Source: Candidatus Gastranaerophilales bacterium
Lineage (GTDB): Bacteria; Cyanobacteriota; Vampirovibrionia; Gastranaerophilales; Gastranaerophilaceae
Reading direction: 5' to 3'
Length of the DNA stretch: 64,000 nucleotides
NCBI GenBank assembly: GCA_944325705.1
Contig: CALVBB010000004.1
Coordinates: forward strand, 55,413 to 119,412
Shown: positions 1 to 9,424 of the stretch, piece after piece
Layout of the letters: each line of letters begins with the position of its first letter
Numbering within the stretch: the first letter of the stretch is position 1
The notes under the pieces: generated by a model
What the model saw: only the letters and a program-made list of their open reading frames with translations
The model's database searches: none
What the model was told of the DNA's origin: nothing
Position numbers and translations under genes: made by a program

Positions 1-1
1 T

Positions 2-1372
2 AAAGCTATATTTAATGATATGGTTAATATTGCGGCAAAAAACCGTGACTTTAACCCTATTGATAGTATAAAATTCTATGTAAAAAATAAAAAAGACTCA
101 GGCATAATAAATAGATACAAGGACATGATTGAACTTGTAAAAGACGGAACTATAGACTCCGGAGTATTAAACAGTTATGCAAACAGCTCTATTGATAAAA
201 GAATGGCACGGGATACAGAGCTTTTAATAAAAACTAAAAGAGAAAACTTAACAGCAGAACAGGTAAAAGACCTGTACATCCCGCACATCGATGACGGCAA
301 AATCACCATTGACAAAATTAAGAATATTCCGGACGGTAATGCGTTTGAATCGAACGGAAAATTATATTTGAAAACTTCCGAACAGAGTGTAACAAAATTA
401 AACATTTCAAAAGATACCTATTTTAAACTGTTCCCTCCGGGATATAATGTTAAACAAAGGGCAGCCGGTAAATGCTACCTTTATTCAAAGATTATCTCTA
501 TGCTGGATAACCCGCAAGCCAAAGCAAAACTTTTAAATAACTGTTTCTCTGAAACAAACAGTGTCTTAAAAGTTAATATGCCGGATTCAAAAATTTCTTT
601 GAATGTTGATTTAAATGATATTGAAAGTTCTCTTAATAAAACTCCATACTATTCAAAAGGATGCAGCGGCGTCAATCTGCTGGAACAGGCTTATGAAAAA
701 AATGAAGTTTACATAAAATCTCAAATTATGATTGATTACCTTGAAAAGAATATCAATAATCCTAATATCGACAGAAATAAAGCAATGGCCGTACTTGAGG
801 ATCTTATTAATAATCCTGCAGACCCGCATTATGTTCTGGCAAATGAAAAAGTTTTAAACGGACACTCTAAAGATTTTTCATTAGATGATATTCTTACAAT
901 AGAAGAAGCTCAAAACAGCCGTTTTACAAGTACAAGTATGGCTAATCCTGCAGATTTAAAGACCGGAGAATTATTCTATGGAGTTGCTGAAGGAAATTCA
1001 GGTTATGCTTCAAATATATTAAAACTTGGAAATAATCCTCTTGTACCTCCGCAACTTAAAGGAAAAACTTTATTATTGAAAAATCCTAAAGATAATTCTA
1101 TAATACTTAAGGATGAAATTTTAACCCGTTTGAAAGGCTGTATAATAAATGCCTCCACTCCATCACAAGCGGGAAGCGCTGTAGAATCCGTAATTGATGC
1201 AGATTATGGTATATTAACCAGCCACAACTATTCTTGTATAATAACAACTATGCCGGATGGTAAGACCGGTATAAAAGTTATAAATCCGCACAACTCTGCA
1301 GCGCCTATAATTTTGAATTTTGATCAGTTCAGAAAATATTTTATGGGAATTACGATAAATACTGTTTACTAA
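2..1372 (+). CDS. Calpain-like cysteine protease, 5' partial
   Basis: The reading frame is open to the window edge, so the gene probably starts upstream; the first visible ATG is at 20. Numbering from that ATG (450 aa), the segment QRAAGKCYLYSKIISML places a Cys at 152 before a helix, as in the calpain (C2 peptidase) motif QGxxGDCWLL. Near the C-terminus SHNYSCIITTMPDGKTGIKV followed by INPHNS resembles the calpain block GHAYxV...NP, giving His402 and Asn422. A Cys/His/Asn triad in that order and spacing supports a papain-fold protease; this is motif reading, not a search. No membrane segment is seen in the visible part. A small gene follows 14 bp downstream and may be a partner. Substrate and localisation are unknown. 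Confidence 0.55.
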   Translation, partial: KAIFNDMVNIAAKNRDFNPIDSIKFYVKNKKDSGIINRYKDMIELVKDGTIDSGVLNSYANSSIDKRMARDTELLIKTKRENLTAEQVKDLYIPHIDDGKITIDKIKNIPDGNAFESNGKLYLKTSEQSVTKLNISKDTYFKLFPPGYNVKQRAAGKCYLYSKIISMLDNPQAKAKLLNNCFSETNSVLKVNMPDSKISLNVDLNDIESSLNKTPYYSKGCSGVNLLEQAYEKNEVYIKSQIMIDYLEKNINNPNIDRNKAMAVLEDLINNPADPHYVLANEKVLNGHSKDFSLDDILTIEEAQNSRFTSTSMANPADLKTGELFYGVAEGNSGYASNILKLGNNPLVPPQLKGKTLLLKNPKDNSIILKDEILTRLKGCIINASTPSQAGSAVESVIDADYGILTSHNYSCIITTMPDGKTGIKVINPHNSAAPIILNFDQFRKYFMGITINTVY

Positions 1373-1386
1373 ACAAGGAATAAAAA

Positions 1387-1608
1387 ATGGCAGATGAAAA
1401 TATAAACAACTTAATAAGCATATATAAAGATTTAAAAAAAACGCAACAATCTGAGGAGAATTCCGTTAACAGAAATGTTGTCTTATATAATCTTCTGGAA
1501 CGCATAGTAACCTACGGAAAAATTTCAGGACAGGATATTTCCGGCTACCGAACAGAAAAAGACAAAATCTATAAAGAACTACTATCTGCAGGTATTGAAA
1601 TTAATTAG
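1387..1608 (+). CDS. Small hypothetical protein downstream of the calpain-like protease
   Basis: Encodes 73 aa, acidic/polar and predicted mostly helical, with no signal peptide or membrane segment. The ATG at 1387 follows an AAGGA-type ribosome site (around 1376) and lies 14 bp after the protease stop, so the two are probably cotranscribed. I do not recognise a family. Its position would fit a chaperone or inhibitor of the protease, but that is only inference. Its end overlaps the convergent CDF transporter gene by 8 bp. Confidence 0.6.
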   Translation: MADENINNLISIYKDLKKTQQSEENSVNRNVVLYNLLERIVTYGKISGQDISGYRTEKDKIYKELLSAGIEIN

Positions 1609-2497
1609 CAGAAATTCTGCACTTCGGGCAATCGGGTTCTGCGTGGATAGAGATTGAGCAGGCGCCGAGTTTTTCTGCAATCTTTTCTTCTATATCATCG
1701 CAAAAACCGTGGCAGCGGGCAATTGTCATATCCTCAGGAAAAAGAAGCGTAAATTCTATCTCTTTTGAAGGGCCGACCCGCCTCGATTTCAGGTTTTTAA
1801 ATCCGATTACACCATCTTTCTCAAATTTTTTTATGACATTTTCAATCTCTGTTAAATCCTCTGCAGGCAAAGAGCCGTCAAGAAGATTGTTTAAGGTTGT
1901 TCTTGAAATCTTTACACCGGTTTGCAGAATAAACAAAGCAACAATTATCGCAATCACAGGGTCTAAAATTGTTATGCCGGTAAGTTTTATCAAAACCAGA
2001 CCTATTAAAACGCCGAGTGACGACCAGATGTCAGTCCGCAAATGTTCCCCGTCCGCGTATAAAGACACCGAGCCGCTTTTTTTCGCAACATAAAAAAGAT
2101 AAGAGCTTACAAGAAAGTTTGCAACAACCGCAAAAGCCATAACGCTTATGCCAAAGATATTTTCAGCCTCCATATAATACCCGGAAACCAGTTTTTTGCC
2201 GGCTTCGTAGATAATAAATACAGCCGCAAAGACAATCAATCCGCCCTCAATAAATCCTGACATATCTTCATATCTTCCATGGCCGTAAGGGTGGTTTTTG
2301 TCGGCAGGTTCAGATGAACGCATTACGGCGAAAAAAGTCAGCACTGACGCCAGAAAATCGCTCAATGAGTGAATTGCTTCCGATATAATACTTATACTGC
2401 CGGAAATAATTCCCGCAATAAGTTTTAAAACAATTACAGCCGCATTGGATGTTATGGAAAATCCTGCGGCAAGCTTTTTTTCTGTTTCAATGCGCAT
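1601..2497 (-). CDS. Cation diffusion facilitator (CDF) family metal transporter
   Basis: 298 aa. The N-terminal half has the CDF transmembrane pattern with the HSLSD metal site in helix 2 (about residues 43-47), the HPYGHGRYE loop after helix 3, and the second metal site EHLRTD in helix 5. The C-terminal part is the cytoplasmic ferredoxin-like domain (IHAEPDCP). This family exports Zn2+, Fe2+ or Mn2+ from the cytoplasm by proton antiport; the metal cannot be decided here. A CPKC pair lies at the extreme C-terminus. The ATG has no Shine-Dalgarno but sits 6 nt after a promoter -10 box, so translation is probably leaderless. Confidence 0.9.
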   Translation of the reverse strand: MRIETEKKLAAGFSITSNAAVIVLKLIAGIISGSISIISEAIHSLSDFLASVLTFFAVMRSSEPADKNHPYGHGRYEDMSGFIEGGLIVFAAVFIIYEAGKKLVSGYYMEAENIFGISVMAFAVVANFLVSSYLFYVAKKSGSVSLYADGEHLRTDIWSSLGVLIGLVLIKLTGITILDPVIAIIVALFILQTGVKISRTTLNNLLDGSLPAEDLTEIENVIKKFEKDGVIGFKNLKSRRVGPSKEIEFTLLFPEDMTIARCHGFCDDIEEKIAEKLGACSISIHAEPDCPKCRISAN

Positions 2498-2503
2498 AAA
2501 GCT

Positions 2504-2532
2504 ATTATGACACTTTCAGAGTTTTTTGTAAA
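2504..2532 (-). promoter_or_regulatory. Leaderless promoter of the CDF transporter
   Basis: On the minus strand TTTACA (2532-2527), a 17-nt spacer and CATAAT (2509-2504) with an upstream TG (extended -10) are followed by exactly 6 nt and then the ATG at 2497. Transcription would begin at or next to the start codon. Confidence 0.6.
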
Positions 2533-2605
2533 GGGGCTGCGAGATTATCATTAGACAGAAAAGAGGTTAAGTGCAGCAAAGCTAAATGGACAAATGGGAA
2601 AAAAG

Positions 2606-2680
2606 AGTAGTAGTATTAACTTTCTCAACACGCTTCCGCGCTGCTCCCGCTATCGTTTCGAAAATCAATACTACTCTTCT
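2606..2680 (+). repeat. Conserved-core hairpin repeat, copy 1
   Basis: Arms AGTAGTATT (2609-2617) and AATACTACT (2667-2675) are perfectly complementary and enclose the family core with two GCTCCCGC-like motifs (first one here GCTTCCGC). Followed by GAATAAAAGCAAA, as at copy 3. Confidence 0.75.
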
Positions 2681-2830
2681 TGAATAAAAGCAAATTTTTT
2701 GTCGGATTAGAATGTAGTTTGGACATACTTGCCCTGCAATAAAGTAATGCCGGTCAGGAATTACCTGCCAGACAGAAAGATTTTATTTGACAAAGCTTAA
2801 TCTCTATCATAACATAAGCCGGAGGGTACT

Positions 2831-3754
2831 ATGATTACAGAAAATAAATTGTCCAAAGAAGCGCTTCTAAAATTATATAATATGGAACTGGATGAGTTGT
2901 TAAAAATCTCATCTGAGTTTGTGAAAGATTCCGTAGAATTTTGTTCAATTGTGAATGCCAGAAACGGTAAATGTTCTCAGAATTGCAAATACTGCGCACA
3001 GAGTTCGCATTACAGAACAGATATAGAAACTTACCCGCTTATTCCGGTAGAAGATGTCCTCAGAGCCGCCGGAGAAGCCAGAGATAATAAAGCCTCAAGG
3101 TTTGCAATTGTCACTTCCGGCAAAACTCCGGATGAGGAAGATTTTGACAAAATTCTTAATATGATAAAAGCCCTGAACAAAGTTGACGGGATTAAAAGCT
3201 GTGCCTCAATTGGAATTTTAAATGAAGAGCAGGCAAAATCTCTTGCCGATGCAGGTTTAAAAAGATTTCACCATAATATAAATACATCGGAATCTTATTA
3301 TCCGGAAGTTTGCACCACTCATACATGGCAGGACAGGCTTAACACCTGCCGTCTGGTAAAAAAATACGGCATGGAGCTTTGCTGCGGCGTAATTCTTGGC
3401 ATGGGTGAAAGTGTTGAACAGCGTATTGAAATGGCGCTTGAACTTGCTAAAATTCAGCCTGAGAGTATACCTATTAATATTCTAATGCCGATACCTCAGA
3501 CACCTTTTGAAAATTATATTGATAAAATTGATGAAGAAAATGTTTTGAGAACTCTTGCTGTGTTTAAAATAGCCAATCCGTCGTCGGTTCTGCGTTTTTG
3601 CGGCGGCAGAATGAGACTTTCTGATGAAAATCAGAAAAAAGCCTTGCTGTGCTGTGTTGAGGGAATTTTAATAGGAAATTATCTCACAACTACCGGGAAA
3701 GTGCCATCAGAAGATATTGCTTTTGTCAAAAAACTCGGGAAAATACTAGTTTAA
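2831..3754 (+). CDS. bioB: Biotin synthase BioB
   Basis: 307 aa, typical length. Radical-SAM enzyme inserting sulfur into dethiobiotin in the last step of biotin synthesis. The [4Fe-4S] motif CSQNCKYC gives Cys48, Cys52 and Cys55; the downstream SCASIGIL, ELCCGVILGMGES, INILMPIPQTPF and RFCGGRM blocks are the usual BioB barrel motifs that hold SAM, substrate and the auxiliary [2Fe-2S] cluster. Start chosen at the ATG preceded by GGAGGG (2821-2826). No other biotin gene is in the window, so the rest of the pathway must be elsewhere or dethiobiotin must be imported. Confidence 0.96.
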   Translation: MITENKLSKEALLKLYNMELDELLKISSEFVKDSVEFCSIVNARNGKCSQNCKYCAQSSHYRTDIETYPLIPVEDVLRAAGEARDNKASRFAIVTSGKTPDEEDFDKILNMIKALNKVDGIKSCASIGILNEEQAKSLADAGLKRFHHNINTSESYYPEVCTTHTWQDRLNTCRLVKKYGMELCCGVILGMGESVEQRIEMALELAKIQPESIPINILMPIPQTPFENYIDKIDEENVLRTLAVFKIANPSSVLRFCGGRMRLSDENQKKALLCCVEGILIGNYLTTTGKVPSEDIAFVKKLGKILV

Positions 3755-3823
3755 AAAAGTTAATAAAATCTAAAGTTTTTGTTTTGTTGAGCCGTACATA
3801 ACTTTGTAGAAAGGATTATTAGT

Positions 3824-4477
3824 ATGGGCGAAAACAAAGTTGACGCGCTTTATGTAGCAAAAAATCTGTTTATTCCGGCAAAACCGGCAGGTAAATCCGG
3901 AAAATCCGAAATTAAAATTAATTTTAATTTTCCGGAAAATAAGGCTGAAACGCCGCAGAAGCCAAAAGAATTTAATACGATAAGAGCTATGGTGGCAAAA
4001 CATATTCCGGATGTGTCGGATGAGTTTATTACACAGATTCTTGAAACGTCTAAAAAAGTAAAATGCGCTCCGGAAGATTTGACAGCTTTGATTTATAAGG
4101 AATCAAAATTCAAACCGTCAGCAAAAAACGGCAAATATAGAGGTTTAGGGCAGATGACAGCTGCCTCTTTAAGGTTAAGCAAACAGTATGCAAAAGATAA
4201 CCCGGAAGAAAAAGAAGGTATTGACCAGAATATGACTTTTGAGAAATTTTCAAAGCTTACGCGCGAGGAGCAGATGCCTTATGTCAAAAATTATATTCTT
4301 ACGATGAAAGAGGCCTATGTAAAAGATATGGAATGTCCTCTTGATACCGCTAAACTCAACGGGCTTTTTGTATCACCGGCAAATGTTATGAAACCGTTTG
4401 CGAAAAAATTTGCAAATGTTCTGAATAAAATAAAAGAAGAAGATTTGAAAATTACTCACACAGATTTAAAAGCTTAG
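3824..4477 (+). CDS. Lytic transglycosylase-like (SLT domain) protein
   Basis: 217 aa. Residues about 60-150 contain the SLT/lysozyme-like fold signature: ALIYKESKFKPSAK with the catalytic-type Glu, then GLGQMTAASL, equivalent to the GxMQ/LxQ block of Slt enzymes that cleave peptidoglycan. The N-terminal 55 residues are lysine-rich and low complexity with no clear signal peptide, so export is uncertain. The ATG has AAAGGA at 3811-3816. It ends overlapping by 4 bp the convergent ThiF-like gene. Not linked to a secretion or phage locus here. Confidence 0.75.
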   Translation: MGENKVDALYVAKNLFIPAKPAGKSGKSEIKINFNFPENKAETPQKPKEFNTIRAMVAKHIPDVSDEFITQILETSKKVKCAPEDLTALIYKESKFKPSAKNGKYRGLGQMTAASLRLSKQYAKDNPEEKEGIDQNMTFEKFSKLTREEQMPYVKNYILTMKEAYVKDMECPLDTAKLNGLFVSPANVMKPFAKKFANVLNKIKEEDLKITHTDLKA

Positions 4478-5241
4478 TCAGCGCAGAGCGGACAGTTTGA
4501 ATTTCTGGAGATTTTGAGCGTTTTGAAAGAATTTTCAAGCATATTACAGGTTAACAGGCTTCCCTCAAGGGCGGAGCCTGCTCCTGTTATGAGTTTTAGG
4601 ACTTCCATTGACTGGATTGAACCGATAAGACTGACAGCAGGGCTTGCAATACCTTCCGGAATTTTTATATTAACGTCAGCGTCAGGCAGAATACATCTGA
4701 GGCAGGGGGTTTTTCCGGAGATAATTGTTGTGACCTGGCCGTAAAACCCGCTTACGCCGCCGTGGACAAGCGTACGATTCATTTTTACGGCGATTTCATT
4801 CAGCAGAAATTTTGATTTAAAGGAGTCGAAGCAGTCGACAATTATGTCGTAATCCTGTACAACTTCTTCATAGTTTTTGGGGGAGAGTTTGATATTATAT
4901 GGAACAACGTTAATTTCGGGGTTGTATCCTTTAACCCAATCGACAACGGAGGAGGTTTTGTCCTTTCCTATATAGGAATATTTATGGAGAAACTGACGGT
5001 TAAGGTTAGTAATATCGACTTTGTCGCAGTCAACAATCCCGATTAATCCTACGCCGAGGGAGGTGAGGTTTGCGATGACAGTGGAACCGAGACCGCCGCA
5101 GCCGCAGACAAGAACGCTTGAGGCAAGGAGTTTTTCCTGCCCATCAAGCCCGATTTCATTCAGTGAGATGTTGCGCGAGTATCTGTTCATAAATTCGTCA
5201 ATCAAGATTTTATTACAAACATAATTATTTTTCGCAAGCAT
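4474..5241 (-). CDS. ThiF/MoeB/HesA family sulfur-carrier adenylyltransferase
   Basis: 255 aa, E1-like fold. The ATP loop is VLVCGCGGLGSTVIANL; VDCDKVDITNLNRQFLH carries the conserved Asp/Asn/Arg of ThiF/MoeB, and IIVDCFDSFKSKFLLN follows. Two zinc-type CxxC pairs are present (CLRC and CPLC near the C-terminus). Family members adenylate the C-terminal glycine of a ThiS- or MoaD-like carrier for thiamine or molybdopterin synthesis; no carrier or partner gene is nearby, so the pathway cannot be fixed. An alternative start is Met18 (5190), which would begin MNRYSRNISLNEIG, the usual N-terminus. Confidence 0.88.
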   Translation of the reverse strand: MLAKNNYVCNKILIDEFMNRYSRNISLNEIGLDGQEKLLASSVLVCGCGGLGSTVIANLTSLGVGLIGIVDCDKVDITNLNRQFLHKYSYIGKDKTSSVVDWVKGYNPEINVVPYNIKLSPKNYEEVVQDYDIIVDCFDSFKSKFLLNEIAVKMNRTLVHGGVSGFYGQVTTIISGKTPCLRCILPDADVNIKIPEGIASPAVSLIGSIQSMEVLKLITGAGSALEGSLLTCNMLENSFKTLKISRNSNCPLCAD

Positions 5242-5349
5242 ATAACTATACGTATAAGGGGAGAGGAATTCAATAAAGAACAGATTTTTATATTTTGACT
5301 TGTGTTATAATAGGTATTTTTACATATTATTCTACATTCTTATTGCCTT

Positions 5350-5817
5350 TTATCCCTTTTTACCTTTGCTGAAAATACCTTTAAGCCATTCCAGTCCCTG
5401 CGAACATTTATTTGTAAACTTTGTCCAGCCGTCTTTTATTCCTTGCGGAATTTTTATTTTATCTTTTATTGAGAAATTTTTATTTTTAAAGAATTGTTTT
5501 ACGCCTTTAAGTTTTGATATTCCGAAAGCTCCTGCGGCAATAACAAGCCCGGCAAACAGAATTTTCTTCCACGCAGGATTTCCGGATTTTTCAATTTGTG
5601 TTTTCGGCAGACCTGTTTTAGGGTCAATAAAGCTGTCTGACGCCGGCTGGTTAAATTGACCGCTGTTTACCGGAACTTCTGTCGGCGGAAGCATTGGAAT
5701 ATGAGGATTGCCGACATAACGGGGCTGTGCGCCGGTCAAAAGTGCCGCCGCATCAAAATCTATTACGCCTTCTGATGCCAGTCTGTCTAAATCGCTTACT
5801 ACATTTAATGGTAACAT
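5350..5817 (-). CDS. Hypothetical single-pass membrane protein
   Basis: 155 aa. The first 30 residues read like a conserved soluble motif (LDRLASEGVIDFDAAALLTG), followed by a proline-rich linker, one transmembrane segment (ILFAGLVIAAGAFGIS, about residues 86-101) and a lysine-rich C-terminal tail. I do not recognise a named family. A GGAG lies just before the ATG. It stands alone between two unrelated genes. Confidence 0.6.
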   Translation of the reverse strand: MLPLNVVSDLDRLASEGVIDFDAAALLTGAQPRYVGNPHIPMLPPTEVPVNSGQFNQPASDSFIDPKTGLPKTQIEKSGNPAWKKILFAGLVIAAGAFGISKLKGVKQFFKNKNFSIKDKIKIPQGIKDGWTKFTNKCSQGLEWLKGIFSKGKKG

Positions 5818-6010
5818 AACTCCAAGCCTTTTATCTGCCTTTTGCAGCCGGTTCCTTTAACCAACAAATTTTATGAACCACTGCTGTTGTGTGTCAGTTT
5901 CTGACCTCCAGCCATACGGACAGAGTTCAGCATTCCTATTACACATGTATATAAAGTATTTTCTTCTTCATAAATTGCTTTTTTTATTTTTGTTTGTTAC
6001 TTTTATTAAT

Positions 6011-7657
6011 ATGAAAAAGTTTATTATAGAAAATAAATACCTTTGTATTTTATGGATTTTATGCTTAATTGCATTGTTAATTTTTACGGGTCACTACGCA
6101 AATATATTGCTGGATGTAGGGAGAGAAGTTTACTATCCCGAACAGATTTTGAAAGGGAAAGTCTTATACAAAGACCTCTTTGTAATCTACGGCCCGGTAT
6201 CTTATATGTTGAATGCACTATTATACAAGATTTTCGGAACAAAACTCGGAACTCTTTATTTATCGGGTGCCGTGTGTTCTATAGGAATTGTGAGCGGAAT
6301 TTATTTGATTGCGCGGAAATTTCTAACTGAAATTTTGAGTTTTTCGCTTGGATTTTTTACAATAGTCACAGGTATCTGCGCATTCCATCTGTTTAACTTT
6401 ACTTTTCCTTACAGCTGGGGAATGCTTTACGGAACTCTAGGATTTATTTATTCGGTATTTTTCCTCATAAAATACAAGGAAACAAATTTAAACAAATATT
6501 TATATCTGGCCTCGCTTCTTGCAGGTTTTAGCGCTGCGAACAAATATGATTTTTTCGTATACTCGGGGCTTTTATTTGTAATTGTTCTGTTCTCCGGAAA
6601 TTTAAAAATTATACTTAATTCAATCACCTGTTTTGCAATAGTTCCACTGATTTCATCCGGAATACTTTTTGCGCAGGGACTCAGGTTAGACAATCTTATA
6701 GAAACAGCAAAAACAATTCACAAAATGTCAGAGTGCAAAACGCTTGAATTTTTCTACAAATCACAGGGCGTATTTTTTAACAAAATGGTTTTTGAAGCGT
6801 GGGCGGTTAATCTTTTAAAAACTGCAGCAGGACTTCTCGGACTGTTTCTGGCAGGATTTGTCGCTGACAAAAACAAAATTGCCGGATATGTAATCGCTGT
6901 TATTTCGGTTGTTGCGTCATATTATCTTGCAGGATATAAATCTTTTATATTTTTAATCCCTCTTATATTTATACTTGCGATTGTTTGTTTTAAAGAATTA
7001 AAAAATAACATAGCGCTTTTTGTTCTTGTTGTGTCAGCAATATCTGCGAGTTTAAAATCCTTCTGGGGGCTCACTCCTGCAAACTACGGAAACTTTTATA
7101 CAGCAATACTTTTAGTTTCATTTTTCGCAGTAATTTTTACGCTCGTTGAGAAAAAGTATCAAAAATATGCGGCTGTATTTATGATTACAGTAAGTTTAAG
7201 CTATCTTGTTGCATACAGCTTTGAAAGACGTGTTCTTAATCACAAAATAACAACAGCTAAGGGAACTATTTATACAAGCGAACCCTATGCTGCTTCAATT
7301 AACGGGCTTTTAAAGTTTCTGGAAAACAAAGAAAACACAGATATGGTAATATTTCCGGAAGGTTTGATTGTAAACTTTTTATCAAAACATTCAACACCTT
7401 CTGACGATTATTACAATTCAATGATTCCGTTGTATTCAGAAACCTTTACGGATAAAGCTTTTATAGAACATTTTGAAAAAACAAAACCTGTGTATATAGT
7501 ATTTAGCAACCAGAGCATGAAAGATTACTTTTTCCCATACATCTGCCAGAATTATGGACTTCAATTCTGCGGTTACGTGAAAAATAATTATACTCAGGTG
7601 AGAGATATTTATAACGGCTTAAATTTTCTGGTTTTCCAGAGAAATCATGAAAATTAA
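6011..7657 (+). CDS. GT-C fold glycosyltransferase-like polytopic membrane protein
   Basis: 548 aa from the ATG at 6011 (the frame opens at 5873, but the extra 46 residues look non-coding). The segment LDVGREVYYPEQI, then GKVLYKDLFVIYGPVSY, is the first periplasmic loop seen in ArnT/PMT-like (GT39, GT83) enzymes, with an Asp near the N-terminus that normally binds the lipid-linked sugar donor. About ten hydrophobic helices follow, then a soluble ~130-residue C-terminal domain. Probable role: transfer of a sugar from a polyprenyl-phosphate donor to lipid or protein at the membrane. No neighbouring pathway genes specify the substrate. Confidence 0.7.
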   Translation: MKKFIIENKYLCILWILCLIALLIFTGHYANILLDVGREVYYPEQILKGKVLYKDLFVIYGPVSYMLNALLYKIFGTKLGTLYLSGAVCSIGIVSGIYLIARKFLTEILSFSLGFFTIVTGICAFHLFNFTFPYSWGMLYGTLGFIYSVFFLIKYKETNLNKYLYLASLLAGFSAANKYDFFVYSGLLFVIVLFSGNLKIILNSITCFAIVPLISSGILFAQGLRLDNLIETAKTIHKMSECKTLEFFYKSQGVFFNKMVFEAWAVNLLKTAAGLLGLFLAGFVADKNKIAGYVIAVISVVASYYLAGYKSFIFLIPLIFILAIVCFKELKNNIALFVLVVSAISASLKSFWGLTPANYGNFYTAILLVSFFAVIFTLVEKKYQKYAAVFMITVSLSYLVAYSFERRVLNHKITTAKGTIYTSEPYAASINGLLKFLENKENTDMVIFPEGLIVNFLSKHSTPSDDYYNSMIPLYSETFTDKAFIEHFEKTKPVYIVFSNQSMKDYFFPYICQNYGLQFCGYVKNNYTQVRDIYNGLNFLVFQRNHEN

Positions 7658-7701
7658 AATTTCGTGATAAAATTTTTATATAAACAAAAGAGGGAATAAG
7701 A

Positions 7702-9273
7702 ATGGAAAAATTTTACATAACAACAGCAATAGATTACGTAAACGGAGCCCCGCATATAGGACACGCTTACGAAAAAATATTAACAGACGTTATTGCGCGT
7801 CATTTTTCGCAGAGAACTGATGATATGTTCTTTTTAACAGGAACCGACGAACACGGTATTAAAATTCAAAAAACCGCTGCGGCAAAGGGAATTACCCCGA
7901 AAGAACTTTGCGACGAAAACGCTCAGAAATTCAAAGACGCATGGAAAGTGCTTGATATTGATTACAGCAAATTTATAAGAACAACCGATGACTATCACGA
8001 AAAAGCTGTTCAAAAAATCTTTAACAAACTTCTGGAAAAAGGAGATATTTATAAACATTCTTATGAAGGTCTATACTGCACCGGCTGTGAATGCTTCCTT
8101 AACCCGAAGGACTTAACAGAGGATGGCCTTTGTCCTGACCACTTAAAAAAACCGGAAGTCGTTAAAGAAGAAAATTATTTCTTCAAACTATCTAAATACA
8201 AAGACGCAATAATAAAACATATAAAAGAAAATCCTGATTTTATCGTTCCGGCCTTCCGGGCAAACGAAGTGTTAAACCAGCTGGAAGATATTCAGGACAT
8301 CTCTGTTTCGCGCGCAAAATCAAATGTTCAATGGGGGATTGATGTTCTGAGCGACGCCGAACAGTCAATTTACGTGTGGATTGACGCGCTTTCAAACTAC
8401 ATAACTGCACTCGGTTATGATACTGAAAAAGAGCCGAAAGATTTCAAAAAATACTGGCCTGCAGAAGTTCAGGTTATCGGAAAAGATATTTTGAAATTTC
8501 ACAGTATTTACTGGCCTGCGTTTTTAATGGCACTGGATTTGCCGCTCCCTAAACACATCCTTGCACACGGCTGGATTACGATAGATGAAACAAAAATGTC
8601 AAAATCTCTCGGCAACGTAATTTCCCCGACATCGGTTCTTGAAACTTTTGAACTTAAAGAACCTGACGCTTTCAGATACTATATGGCAACCTCTGCCCCT
8701 TGCGGACGTGACGGAAACTTTTCTGATGACGATTTTAAAGAAAAAGTTAACGCACACCTTGCAAACAGCATGGGCAACCTCCTAAACAGAACGCTTTCTA
8801 TGCTTGTAAAATATTTTGACGGAGTTGTTCAGCCGAAAAACTTATCGCTTGTTGACGGCGCAAACGAACTTTTGAAAAAAGCTCTCGGCACAGTAAAAAT
8901 TGTAGAAAACCATTTCAACCATTTTGAAGTCGCAGAAGCAGCACAGGAAATAACAGGGCTTGTCGATACTGCAAACAAATTCGTCACCGATAACGCCCCG
9001 TGGACTTTAGCAAAAGAAGGAAAAATGGATGAATGCGCGCAGGTTCTTACAACAATCTTAGAAGTTATGTGCATCGTGTCAGCACTGATTTATCCATACT
9101 GTCCGAATATTGCTAAAAACATGGCAAGACAATTATCGTTCGATTTGAGCGTAAAATTAGACGATTTAACAGCCGATAACATAAAAGAGGGTAAACTTAT
9201 ATCAAAAGAAGATATAACACCTGTATTCCTCCGCGTAGATTCAGAACTCGCTGATAAATCGGCTAAGAAATAA
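7702..9273 (+). CDS. metG: Methionyl-tRNA synthetase
   Basis: 523 aa. Class I synthetase that charges tRNA-Met. HIGH is present as PHIGHAYEK near residue 18 and KMSKS as TKMSKSLGN near residue 296. A zinc-knuckle type insert CTGCECFLNPKDLTEDGLCP is retained. VWIDALSNYITALGY is the conserved MetRS block. The length fits the short form without the C-terminal tRNA-binding (EMAP) domain. ATG at 7702 is preceded by GAGGGA, so unlike aroC and hisS it has a normal leader. Confidence 0.97.
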   Translation: MEKFYITTAIDYVNGAPHIGHAYEKILTDVIARHFSQRTDDMFFLTGTDEHGIKIQKTAAAKGITPKELCDENAQKFKDAWKVLDIDYSKFIRTTDDYHEKAVQKIFNKLLEKGDIYKHSYEGLYCTGCECFLNPKDLTEDGLCPDHLKKPEVVKEENYFFKLSKYKDAIIKHIKENPDFIVPAFRANEVLNQLEDIQDISVSRAKSNVQWGIDVLSDAEQSIYVWIDALSNYITALGYDTEKEPKDFKKYWPAEVQVIGKDILKFHSIYWPAFLMALDLPLPKHILAHGWITIDETKMSKSLGNVISPTSVLETFELKEPDAFRYYMATSAPCGRDGNFSDDDFKEKVNAHLANSMGNLLNRTLSMLVKYFDGVVQPKNLSLVDGANELLKKALGTVKIVENHFNHFEVAEAAQEITGLVDTANKFVTDNAPWTLAKEGKMDECAQVLTTILEVMCIVSALIYPYCPNIAKNMARQLSFDLSVKLDDLTADNIKEGKLISKEDITPVFLRVDSELADKSAKK

Positions 9274-9424
9274 TAGAATAAAAAAAGACGCTAAGACGTT
9301 AAGTACGACAAAAGTGAAGGGTGAAGCACAGTACCCTCCACCCCTTGAGGAGCAAAGCGAACAGACGAAGAATGCGCCTTGTGAACCTGCTTCCGGAACA
9401 CAGTACATGTGAGAGGGGTGAGGG

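Larger units (their letters stand above)
2498..2830. other. Intergenic region with hairpin repeat before bioB
   Basis: This 333-bp gap between divergent genes contains the promoter of the CDF gene, one copy of the conserved-core hairpin repeat (2606-2680) and the bioB ribosome site GGAGGG at 2821. A TTGACA at 2787 with TAACAT 17 nt later is a possible but weak bioB promoter. No ORF is convincing. Confidence 0.5.

Noticed and set aside
2787..2830. bioB riboswitch or BirA operator
   Set aside because: No long palindrome or structured leader; only a possible weak promoter is visible.
9281..9301. CRISPR array at short repeated motifs (GACGTTAAG etc.)
   Set aside because: Repeats are few, unevenly spaced, not of constant length, and no cas genes are present.
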